From an uncultured bacterium (GTDB taxonomy: Bacteria > Planctomycetota > DG-23 > SLPQ01), in NCBI GenBank assembly GCA_937863625.1, contig CALMGO010000234.1, positions 1 to 8,010 of the forward strand: a stretch of DNA of 8,010 nt, in the 5' to 3' direction. Positions within the stretch are counted from its first letter, which is position 1; each line of letters opens with the position of its first letter. This document shows, piece after piece, positions 1-5,546 of the stretch. Under the pieces are notes generated by a model. That model saw only the letters and a program-made list of their open reading frames with translations. It was not told the origin of the DNA and did not search any database. The translations under genes were made by a program, and so were the position numbers.

Positions 1-713
1 TAGACGCGCTGCGCCTCGTAAAGAGCCTCGACGCCGGAGCTGGAGTTGCCGCGCCCCCCGCGTTAAAGGGCGACAGTGTCCTTGATATTCCCGTGAGACC
101 CTCTCCCTCGGCATGCACGTATAACAAGGGAGCGCTGGCGCGCGCGCGTGAGAAAGTGCGCGGCGGCGGGAGGCTCAAGTGGCTCGCTTATGGGGACTCG
201 GTAACTGTGCCAGTCCAGATGTGGAACGTACCATCCGATCTTCACCAGGCGAAGTACGGCTGGTATGCCGCAGCGGCACGGTCGCTTGAGAATGAGTACG
301 GCTGCACCATCGACATCGCAGTCAACGCAGTAGGCGGAAGGCAACTCAACGAACAATTTGAAGAGGTACAAGCCTCTCTTGAGAGCGAGAAACCCGACGT
401 TCTGCTGATGCTGGCCGGCGACACGATTGAGAACTATGAAGTCCTCATGCCGCAGGTCGTCACGCAGGTGAAAGCGGCGGGAGCGGAACTCCTTGTAGTC
501 ATACCGACCTATGACCCCAGTCCACTTCGCGTGCCTGAATTTGACTATCTCAGACGCTACTGTATCGAAAACAACATCGCATGCGCGGACGCGCGCACCG
601 GACTTCTGGGCGTCCCGGAGGCCTTCTGGGGCGACACCACCGCCAACCCCAGCCATCCAAACGCCCTCGGCCACCGCATAATCGGGCAGGTAGTCTCCGA
701 GATGTTCCGCTGA
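1..713 (+). CDS. SGNH/GDSL-type hydrolase, 5' end outside window
   Basis: The frame is open from the left edge (first full codon at 3) to the TGA at 711-713, giving at least 236 residues. A GTG at 93 could start a 206-aa protein, but no Shine-Dalgarno sequence precedes it, so I read the gene as truncated by the window. Using the 206-aa numbering, a hydrophobic strand leads into the block I motif YGDSVT with the candidate nucleophile Ser36 (198-200). NAVGG (78-82) resembles block II, and SHPNALGH (187-194) is a block V-like end with candidate catalytic His188. SGNH enzymes are typically esterases or lipases, often acting on acylated polysaccharides. Two blocks are off consensus: GxND of block III reads GDTI (109-112), and the Asp three residues before the His is Asn185. 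Activity is therefore uncertain. The substrate and localisation are unknown because the N-terminus is missing. The gene ends just before a strong terminator, so it is the last gene of its transcript. Confidence 0.72.
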   Translation, partial: DALRLVKSLDAGAGVAAPPALKGDSVLDIPVRPSPSACTYNKGALARAREKVRGGGRLKWLAYGDSVTVPVQMWNVPSDLHQAKYGWYAAAARSLENEYGCTIDIAVNAVGGRQLNEQFEEVQASLESEKPDVLLMLAGDTIENYEVLMPQVVTQVKAAGAELLVVIPTYDPSPLRVPEFDYLRRYCIENNIACADARTGLLGVPEAFWGDTTANPSHPNALGHRIIGQVVSEMFR

Positions 714-734
714 GCACTGAGATTGGCACTTTCG

Positions 735-770
735 CCCGCCCCGGCCAGTTCCGGGGCGGGATTTCTTCTT
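735..770 (+). terminator. Rho-independent terminator of the SGNH hydrolase gene
   Basis: A perfect 10-bp GC stem, CCCGCCCCGG (735-744) with CCGGGGCGGG (751-760), encloses the 6-nt loop CCAGTT. It is followed by the T-rich tract ATTTCTTCTT. It lies 22 bp after the hydrolase stop codon and separates that gene from the signalling operon. Confidence 0.9.
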
Positions 771-819
771 AAGTTGTTTGCCCAGCGCGATTTCCAGCAT
801 ACCGTCATGCAACTATCTT

Positions 820-852
820 TTGAGCCGCTTTACACGTGGTCTATTATATAAT
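820..852 (+). promoter_or_regulatory. Putative promoter of the kinase-cyclase operon
   Basis: An AT-rich island in otherwise GC-rich DNA carries TTGAGC (820-825), a 16-bp spacer and TATTAT (842-847). A perfect TATAAT overlaps at 847-852 but has no good -35 at normal distance; TTTACA at 829-834 is only 12 bp away. Transcription would start around 854-860, leaving an untranslated leader of about 210 nt. The exact hexamers are uncertain, but the base composition and position favour a promoter here. Confidence 0.45.
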
Positions 853-864
853 AAGCGGGTAGGG

Positions 865-929
865 GGACAGGCGCTCCGAACTCGTTGAGGTCGGCCCAAA
901 CAGGCTGACATGGTTGGAGGTACCTGTCC
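865..929 (+). ncRNA. Candidate structured 5' leader element
   Basis: The first part of the inferred leader can fold into one long interrupted hairpin. P1 pairs GGACAGG (865-871) with CCTGTCC (923-929). P2 pairs CTCC (874-877) and AAC (879-881) with GGAG (916-919) and GTT (913-915), with G878 bulged. P3 pairs GTCGGCC (890-896) with GGCTGAC (903-909), including one G-U pair, around the loop CAAACA. The element begins only a few bases after the inferred transcription start. I do not recognise a riboswitch class. It could be a regulatory leader, a stability hairpin or chance; only comparison with related genomes would decide. Confidence 0.35.
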
Positions 930-1058
930 GGTGCATGATTCTGGCCTTCTCTTCGACACCTCTCGGCAGGCGTTTGGCGGTGCATGGTGTAGCAGCTACC
1001 GTTGCGCCGGCGCCTCGATCGAAAGATTTCCGGGCCGTCCGCAGTGTCCCTATTGCCT

Positions 1059-1062
1059 GGAG
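1059..1062 (+). promoter_or_regulatory. Ribosome binding site fixing the kinase start
   Basis: GGAG lies 5 nt before the ATG at 1068. A TTG at 1002 in the same frame would add 22 residues, but it has no comparable site and the extra residues are polar and basic. Starting at 1068 puts the first membrane helix right at the N-terminus, as expected for this kinase architecture. Confidence 0.7.
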
Positions 1063-1067
1063 AACAA

Positions 1068-3752
1068 ATGACACTCAGGGCAAAAACCGCCGCCATAATC
1101 GCCGTCACTCTTGCAGTCCTGCTGGGGGTTCTTTTTGCCGCCGCGCGCGAGGTGATCATCGAACGTTTCAGTGAGCTCGAGCGCTCAGCATGCATTCAGA
1201 ATCTCGAGAGGGCCACCCAGGCCATCGATTCCGAACTTTCCCAGATAGGCACAAGCACCGGTGACTGGTCAGCTTGGAATGAGTGTTATCAGTTTGTACA
1301 GGACGGCAATCAGGAATATATCGAGGATAATCTTTCCAACGACAGTCTCGGCACCCTTAATGTTAATATGCAGATATACCTCAATGCCAAAGGAAAAGTC
1401 GTCACTGCAAAGGTCATAAACCTCGATACCTGCGAAGATGCCCCGCCGCCTTCCGATCTATACGAGAAACTCATCGACCGGCCCGAGATTGTCCACTTCG
1501 ACGACACTGAAGGCGAGAGGCAAGGACTCGTCGTCCTCGACGGAGTTCCCATGCTTTTTGCCGCCTGCCCGGTCATCACCAGCGAACACAAGGGGCCTAT
1601 CGTCGGCACGGTCGTCATGGGCCGCTTTCTCACCGCCGATAGGCTGGCTCTGCTTTCAGAGAACATTCGCCTACCCGTGAGTCTCCTGACATGCGCGGAA
1701 GCGCCGCCTTCGCTGGACTTCGCCGGCGCCCCGCTGAACCCGGACGGACGCAGCATCGGGATGTTTTCCGTTCCGGAGGACGAGACCACCGTCGCGGGGT
1801 ATACGGGCCTTGTCGATGTATCGGACCGTATGTTGGGAGTCCTCCGCGTCGCAATGCCTCGCGACGTGTACGCGCAGGGCAAGATAACCATCAAGTATCT
1901 TATCTACGCCATTGCGGCAGCAGCGGCGTTGTACGGCATTGTGACCCTCCTGCTTCTTGAGAAGGGCATTCTTTCACGCCTGAGGACGCTCAGCGATGGA
2001 GCAAGCGTGATCAGCCAAAGCGGCGACTCTTCGCTTCGCATACACCTGTCCGGCCGTGACGAACTCGCCGGTCTGGCAGGGAACATCAACTCAATGCTTG
2101 AGACCCTCGAAAGGGCGCGCAAGGGCGCCGAGACGGCTAACCGGACAAAAAGCGAGTTTCTCGCCAATATGTCCCATGAAATCCGCACGCCCCTCAACGG
2201 CGTCATCGGGATGACCGAACTCGCACTTTCCACGGACCTCGACGGCGAGCAGCGCGAGTATCTCGAGACAGTGAAAACCTCCGGCGAAGCGCTCCTGTCG
2301 CTCTTAAACGACATCCTTGACTTTTCGAAGATTGAAGCCGGGAAACTCGAACTTGAAAGTACCCCTTTCCGGCTGCGCCTGACCGTCGAGAATGCCGTCC
2401 GAACGCTCGCAATGCGAGCGCACGAGAAGGGTCTCGAACTGGCCTGCAGCGTGGACGGCGAGGTACCCGACGCCATTGCCGGCGACCCCGGAAGGACAAG
2501 GCAGATTCTGGTGAACCTCCTAAGCAATGCCATCAAGTTCACGGAAGAAGGCGAAGTTGTCGTATCGGTTTCGATCGAGAAGGAGGGCGAGAATGAGGTT
2601 GAACTTCACTTCTGCGTGAGCGATACGGGAATAGGCATAGCACCGGACAGGCAGGCGTCCGTCTTTGAGACGTTCACGCAGGCTGACGGCTCGATGACGC
2701 GCAAGTACGGAGGCTCAGGCCTGGGCCTGTCCATATGCAGGCAGCTTGTGGCGCTCATGGGCGGGCGCATATGGGTCGAAAGCACTCCCGGAGAGGGCAG
2801 CCGTTTTCATTTTACTACTCACTATGACTTGTCCCATTCGCCTTCGGCTTCGGGGGATGAGGTCATCGATCTTTCAGGACGGAAGGTGCTCGTCGTTGAC
2901 GATAACCGGACCAATCGCAGGATCTTCCACGAAATGCTCACGCGTTGGGGGCTTGACGTCAAGGAGGTCTCCGGCGGCGCAGAGGCCATTGAGCGTCTGA
3001 CGTCGGAGGCGAAGTACGACATCGTCATTCTCGATTCACAGATGCCTGAGATTGACGGGTTTGGGGTAGCCGAGCGCGTTCGAGGGAAGCTCCCGGCCGG
3101 GACTGTCATCATGATGCTCACGTCCGCCGGCCAGCGGGGAGACGCGGCGCGCTGCAAGGAACTCGGCATCCACGCCTACCTCACCAAGCCCGTCGCTCAG
3201 GCCGACCTTCTCGATGCCATTCGCACGGCACTTGACCACGGCCGATCCCAGTCGAAAACGCTTGTGACGCACTACCTGATCGAGGAAAACCGTCAAAGCC
3301 TTCGCCTGCTTGTCGCAGAGGATAATCCGGTCAACCAGAAACTCGCAGCGCGCCTGCTTGAAAAGCACGGGCACCATGTCACGTGCGCTTCCACAGGGGT
3401 TGAGGCGGTCTCGCTGTGGAAGAGTGACGGTTTCGATATTGTTTTCATGGACGTTCAGATGCCGGAGATGGACGGGCTGGCGGCCGCGGGTGCCATACGC
3501 AACCTGGAAAAGGGCCTTGGCCGCCGAACTCCGATAGTGGCCATGACCGCCCACGCAATGTCCGGAGACAAGACACGCTGTCTTGACGCAGGGATGGACG
3601 ATTATCTTTCAAAGCCCATCAGGCCAAACGAACTCACAGAAATACTGCGGAAATACGGTGGCGTCTCTGACATGAAGAACGCGCGCCCGGCGGGTTCCGA
3701 CGTTCCTGTCGCGCGCAGGTCGCCACCCGGGGATTGCGATGAGGTACTGTGA
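1068..3752 (+). CDS. CHASE4-type hybrid sensor histidine kinase with two receiver domains
   Basis: This 894-aa inner-membrane protein senses a periplasmic signal and autophosphorylates on histidine. Its order is: TM1 (about 8-27); an extracytoplasmic CHASE4-like domain (about 40-200, with GDWSAWNECYQFV at 65-77 and DNLSNDSL typical of the family); TM2 (about 275-297); HAMP (about 300-352); HisKA with FLANMSHEIRTPLNG and phospho-His370; an ATPase domain with N-box Asn483/Asn487, G1 DTGIGIA (519-525) and G2 GGSGLGL (548-554). REC1 follows (acidic pair Asp611-612, phospho-acceptor Asp656, Thr685, Lys707), then REC2 (Glu751-Asp752, Asp795, Thr827, Lys849). All key residues are present, so kinase and both receivers look functional. 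A 30-residue polar tail ends the protein and there is no HPt domain. The stop overlaps the start of a REC-GGDEF gene, which is the obvious output partner. The ligand cannot be read from the sequence. Confidence 0.95.
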   Translation: MTLRAKTAAIIAVTLAVLLGVLFAAAREVIIERFSELERSACIQNLERATQAIDSELSQIGTSTGDWSAWNECYQFVQDGNQEYIEDNLSNDSLGTLNVNMQIYLNAKGKVVTAKVINLDTCEDAPPPSDLYEKLIDRPEIVHFDDTEGERQGLVVLDGVPMLFAACPVITSEHKGPIVGTVVMGRFLTADRLALLSENIRLPVSLLTCAEAPPSLDFAGAPLNPDGRSIGMFSVPEDETTVAGYTGLVDVSDRMLGVLRVAMPRDVYAQGKITIKYLIYAIAAAAALYGIVTLLLLEKGILSRLRTLSDGASVISQSGDSSLRIHLSGRDELAGLAGNINSMLETLERARKGAETANRTKSEFLANMSHEIRTPLNGVIGMTELALSTDLDGEQREYLETVKTSGEALLSLLNDILDFSKIEAGKLELESTPFRLRLTVENAVRTLAMRAHEKGLELACSVDGEVPDAIAGDPGRTRQILVNLLSNAIKFTEEGEVVVSVSIEKEGENEVELHFCVSDTGIGIAPDRQASVFETFTQADGSMTRKYGGSGLGLSICRQLVALMGGRIWVESTPGEGSRFHFTTHYDLSHSPSASGDEVIDLSGRKVLVVDDNRTNRRIFHEMLTRWGLDVKEVSGGAEAIERLTSEAKYDIVILDSQMPEIDGFGVAERVRGKLPAGTVIMMLTSAGQRGDAARCKELGIHAYLTKPVAQADLLDAIRTALDHGRSQSKTLVTHYLIEENRQSLRLLVAEDNPVNQKLAARLLEKHGHHVTCASTGVEAVSLWKSDGFDIVFMDVQMPEMDGLAAAGAIRNLEKGLGRRTPIVAMTAHAMSGDKTRCLDAGMDDYLSKPIRPNELTEILRKYGGVSDMKNARPAGSDVPVARRSPPGDCDEVL
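3741..3744 (+). promoter_or_regulatory. Ribosome binding site of the diguanylate cyclase, inside the kinase gene
   Basis: GAGG lies 7 nt before the ATG at 3752, whose A is the last base of the kinase stop codon (TGATG). A GTG one codon earlier (3749) is possible, but spacing of only 4 nt and the preference for ATG favour 3752. The overlap implies translational coupling. Confidence 0.6.
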
Positions 3753-4684
3753 TGCAAGTGCTCATAGCCGAGGATGACAGGGCCAGCCGCAGGCTTCTCG
3801 AAAAAGCCGTGGCTTCGCTTGGGTACGAAGTCATCTCCGTCGACGACGGCCTGGCCGCGTGGAACGTGCTGAGGCAAAACGACGTACGCCTCGTCATCGC
3901 CGACTGGGAAATGCCCAATATGAACGGACTCTCGCTCTGCAGGCGGATACGCGCGGGCGTTTTGCCGCGGTACGTTTTTGTCATCCTCCTCACGTCGAAA
4001 ACCTCGCGAGAGGACATTATCGAGGGGCTCGAGGCCGGGGCCGACGATTATCTTACGAAGCCCTTCAATCGGGCCGAGCTCTCAGCGAGACTTCGAACCG
4101 GATTGCGTGTGGTCGAACTGGAACTGGAACTCCAGGCCAAGAATGAGATCTTAGAAGACCTGAACACACGCCTTGAAAGAATGGCGCTGACCGACCCTCT
4201 GATGGAAGTAGGCAACCGGCGCGGACTCTACGACACACTTGACCGTTTGCACGGGCCCACGGACAACTCTGACTGCGGCTATTCGCTCATCATGGTTGAT
4301 GTCGACCACTTCAAGTTCTACAACGACACGTACGGGCACGCAGCGGGCGACAGCGCTCTCAAGAACGTCTCCAGCGCCATCAAACGCTGCCTGCGGTCAA
4401 ATGACGGCGTGTTTCGGTACGGGGGCGAGGAAATCGTCGTATACCTGCCCTCGGCGGACATCGACGCGGCGTCGGAAGTCGCCAACCGCCTCTGCAAGGC
4501 GGTCAGCGAACTCGGAATTCCTCACACTTCGAGTTCGACCCAGGTGCTGACGATAAGCTGTGGAGTCGCCTCACGTCCGCGGCATTCAAATGAGAAACAG
4601 TCATGGGAGGATATTCTCTCGCTTGCGGACGGCGCGCTCTACGAGGCAAAGACAGCGGGTAGAAACCGTGTGGCCGTAGCCTGA
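3752..4684 (+). CDS. REC-GGDEF response regulator, diguanylate cyclase
   Basis: A 310-aa cytoplasmic protein predicted to make cyclic di-GMP from two GTP. The N-terminal receiver (1 to about 120) has the acidic cluster Glu7-Asp8-Asp9, phospho-acceptor Asp51, Thr81 and Lys103. A charged, leucine-rich helix (about 121-146) is the likely coiled-coil linker through which phosphorylation drives dimerisation. The GGDEF domain (about 147-310) has metal-ligand Asp in VDVDHFK (182-188), NDTYGHAAGD (191-200) and the active-site loop GGEEI (224-228), an accepted variant of GG[DE]EF. RSND (215-218), five residues before that loop, fits the RxxD inhibitory site that binds product c-di-GMP. The usual DPLTG at the domain start reads DPLME (148-152). 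Architecture and length match WspR-like cyclases. It is co-transcribed and overlaps with the hybrid kinase, so it is probably that kinase's output. No PilZ, EAL or HD-GYP protein is present in the window. Confidence 0.94.
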   Translation: MQVLIAEDDRASRRLLEKAVASLGYEVISVDDGLAAWNVLRQNDVRLVIADWEMPNMNGLSLCRRIRAGVLPRYVFVILLTSKTSREDIIEGLEAGADDYLTKPFNRAELSARLRTGLRVVELELELQAKNEILEDLNTRLERMALTDPLMEVGNRRGLYDTLDRLHGPTDNSDCGYSLIMVDVDHFKFYNDTYGHAAGDSALKNVSSAIKRCLRSNDGVFRYGGEEIVVYLPSADIDAASEVANRLCKAVSELGIPHTSSSTQVLTISCGVASRPRHSNEKQSWEDILSLADGALYEAKTAGRNRVAVA

Positions 4685-4689
4685 AGTCG

Positions 4690-5112
4690 TCACCTGCGCC
4701 TGGCGTAAAGCCTCCCATCGTGTTCCCGCCACACCTCAAACGACCTGGTTACCGAATCGCCGGTCGTGACGCGGTTGCCGCCGAAGAAGACTACCGGGTC
4801 GTCAACCCGGAACGACACGGTCCATCCTTTGACAAAGGGCGGTATGGCAGGCGTCGAGCTGTTGATGCGCACTTTGACCGTCCAGCGCCCGCCTTGTCCG
4901 ACGGTCACCAATGTACGTACGGCTTCGGGCGCACCAGGCGAGATGGACAATATGGCGCCCGACCAATCCACGGCGACGCTTTCGGCACCGGCTACGGACA
5001 GCGGGAAGTCCACGGCGTCCCAGCGGCGGCTCGATACACATCCGGACATGAGCAGGATGACCGCCAGCACCAAAGCCATCGGGACATGCCCGGCCCTTTC
5101 CGTTTTACGCAC
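4690..5112 (-). CDS. Small hypothetical lipoprotein
   Basis: A 140-aa protein of unknown function. A basic N-terminus (MRKTERAGH), a hydrophobic stretch (about 11-22) and the lipobox-like MSGC with Cys25 indicate a signal-peptidase-II lipoprotein anchored in a membrane facing the periplasm. The mature part is about 115 residues, rich in alternating hydrophobic, Gly, Val and Thr residues that suggest a small beta-sandwich (for example WTVKVRINSS and WTVSFRVDDP), and it ends in a basic ARRR. I do not recognise the family. The start is a GTG at 5110-5112, supported by GGAGGG 9 nt upstream; an internal ATG (Met12) would cut into the signal peptide. The gene is convergent with the cyclase: the two stop codons are 5 bp apart, leaving no room for a terminator. 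Longer open frames on the other strand here are repetitive in composition and lack start signals, so the minus strand is the coding one. Confidence 0.8.
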   Translation of the reverse strand: MRKTERAGHVPMALVLAVILLMSGCVSSRRWDAVDFPLSVAGAESVAVDWSGAILSISPGAPEAVRTLVTVGQGGRWTVKVRINSSTPAIPPFVKGWTVSFRVDDPVVFFGGNRVTTGDSVTRSFEVWREHDGRLYARRR

Positions 5113-5121
5113 TGTCTTTTG

Positions 5122-5127
5122 CCCTCC
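5122..5127 (-). promoter_or_regulatory. Ribosome binding site supporting a GTG start
   Basis: On the minus strand GGAGGG stands 9 nt before the GTG of the lipoprotein gene. It is the reason for choosing this non-ATG start, which also gives a complete signal peptide. Confidence 0.65.
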
Positions 5128-5143
5128 GAATTACGCCATCGGG

Positions 5144-5172
5144 ATAATACCAACGCTCGCTTCAACCGTCTC
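5144..5172 (-). promoter_or_regulatory. Possible promoter of the lipoprotein gene
   Basis: Reading the minus strand, TATTAT (5144-5149) is a 5/6 match to a -10 box, and GAGACG (5167-5172), 17 bp upstream, is a weak -35. Transcription would begin near 5137, giving a short leader of about 25 nt with the ribosome binding site well placed. It is weak evidence, but it is the best candidate in the region. Confidence 0.3.
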
Positions 5173-5228
5173 TCCCGCCGCCTGCGCTACGGCGTTTTTC
5201 GCAGGCATGTAGCGATGTGCGGCGCTGC

Positions 5229-5244
5229 TGTGAACCGGTTCACG
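5229..5244. promoter_or_regulatory. Distal CRP/FNR-family binding site candidate
   Basis: TGTGA-ACCGGT-TCACG matches the CRP consensus TGTGA-N6-TCACA at 9 of 10 defined positions; its inner 14 bp are a perfect palindrome. It is centred at 5236.5, roughly 128 bp upstream of the inferred permease-operon start and about 100 bp upstream of the inferred lipoprotein start on the other strand. A LacI-family operator is an alternative reading because the centre is AACCGGTT. Confidence 0.6.
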
Positions 5245-5251
5245 CCTGCAA

Positions 5252-5269
5252 CGCCTTGTGTCCAAGGCG
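5252..5269. repeat. 18-bp inverted repeat between the two CRP-like sites
   Basis: CGCCTTG (5252-5258) is the exact reverse complement of CAAGGCG (5263-5269), with TGTC between them. It lies upstream of the inferred permease promoter and no T tract follows, so it is unlikely to be a terminator. It could be an operator for a second regulator or chance. Confidence 0.4.
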
Positions 5270-5315
5270 CTTGGAGACCTGTACTTCGCGGGCAAACGAC
5301 GCCAGCCACGCTCGC

Positions 5316-5331
5316 CGTGAAGTTTTTCACT
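5316..5331. promoter_or_regulatory. Proximal CRP/FNR-family binding site candidate
   Basis: CGTGA-AGTTTT-TCACT matches the CRP consensus at 8 of 10 defined positions and shares GTGAA-N4-TTCAC with the distal site. It abuts and slightly overlaps the inferred -35 box. Its centre (5323.5) is about 41-42 bp before the inferred start, the position of class II CRP activation. Confidence 0.55.
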
Positions 5332-5358
5332 TGCACAAATCCGCTCAACAACTAAACT
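5331..5358 (+). promoter_or_regulatory. Putative promoter of the DUF485-symporter operon
   Basis: TTGCAC (5331-5336), a 16-bp spacer and TAAACT (5353-5358) form a moderate sigma70-type promoter. The weak -35 fits activator dependence, and a CRP-like site lies directly against it. The start would be near 5365, leaving about 180 nt of leader before the ATG at 5547. Confidence 0.45.
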
Positions 5359-5532
5359 CCCTTCTGGCGTATGCCGGGGGCTTTCACGGGTTTTTCGTTG
5401 TCGCGCCGTCTGCGCCGGAATCCCTGACGCGGGGTATTCTACTGTCGCGAAGTGTTTTTCCCCCCGGTTTTTTGCGCATCTCCCGCTGCATGCGCCATCG
5501 AAATCGTTGATTCGTGTCATGGTCCCTGTCGC

Positions 5533-5538
5533 AGGAGG
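5533..5538 (+). promoter_or_regulatory. Ribosome binding site fixing the DUF485 protein start
   Basis: AGGAGG stands 8 nt before the ATG at 5547. An in-frame GTG at 5514 would add 11 residues but places this ideal site inside the coding region, so 5547 is preferred. Confidence 0.85.
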
Positions 5539-5546
5539 TAACCCCC

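Larger units (their letters stand above)
771..1067. other. Gene-free region between terminator and kinase gene
   Basis: It holds the AT-rich promoter near 820-852, the foldable leader at 865-929 and a further 138 nt of leader before the kinase ATG. The later part contains two copies of CGGTGCATG (929-937 and 978-986) and the palindrome GCGCCGGCGC (1004-1013). I see no convincing gene on either strand; the open frames here lack start signals and family resemblance. Confidence 0.6.
5113..5546. other. Divergent regulatory region between lipoprotein and permease operon
   Basis: About 430 bp without a convincing gene. In order it holds the minus-strand signals of the lipoprotein gene (5122-5172), a CRP-like palindrome (5229-5244), an 18-bp inverted repeat (5252-5269), a second CRP-like site directly abutting a promoter (5316-5358), about 180 nt of leader and the ribosome binding site of the DUF485 gene. 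In the leader GCGCAT (5474-5479) can pair with ATGCGC (5490-5495). Open frames on both strands here have no start signals or recognisable protein features. Confidence 0.6.

Noticed and set aside
1004..1013. Palindrome GCGCCGGCGC in the kinase leader
   Set aside because: Short GC-only palindromes are expected by chance in DNA of this composition, and nothing around it supports a function.
1002..1067. Upstream TTG start for the kinase adding 22 residues
   Set aside because: No Shine-Dalgarno sequence precedes it, while GGAG stands 5 nt before the ATG at 1068, and the membrane helix begins naturally at the later start.
853..1067. A c-di-GMP (GEMM type) riboswitch in the leader of the c-di-GMP operon
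   Set aside because: I looked for the conserved GEMM-I core and tetraloop-receptor pattern and did not find them; the fold present is one long interrupted hairpin.
830..1195. 121-codon open frame on the minus strand overlapping the kinase leader and start
   Set aside because: It runs against the kinase gene, has no ribosome binding site or recognisable domain, and its composition (Arg, Pro, Ser rich) is that of a shadow frame in GC-rich DNA.
1904..2542. 212-codon minus-strand open frame inside the kinase gene
   Set aside because: It is antisense to the highly conserved HisKA and ATPase domains, is rich in Ser and Arg and has no identifiable fold; it is a shadow of the real gene.
4794..4810. 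Hairpin CCGGGT/ACCCGG as a terminator for the cyclase or within the convergent region
   Set aside because: It lies inside the lipoprotein coding sequence, has only a 6-bp stem and no T tract on either strand.
5230..5243. LacI-family operator reading of the palindrome centred on AACCGGTT
   Set aside because: Kept only as an alternative: the second site at 5317-5330 shares the GTGA/TCAC arms but not the CG centre, which fits the CRP-type half-sites better.
4720..5355. 211-codon plus-strand open frame opposite the lipoprotein gene
   Set aside because: The minus strand has a signal peptide, lipobox and ribosome binding site; the plus-strand product is rich in Arg, Gly and His with no start signal or structure.
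5131..5520. 129-codon minus-strand open frame in the permease upstream region
   Set aside because: There is no ribosome binding site or domain, Arg and Ala rich composition, and it overlaps the CRP-like sites and promoter.
5514..5546. Upstream GTG start for the DUF485 protein
   Set aside because: It would bury the ideal AGGAGG site (5533-5538) inside the gene; the ATG at 5547 is correctly spaced from it.
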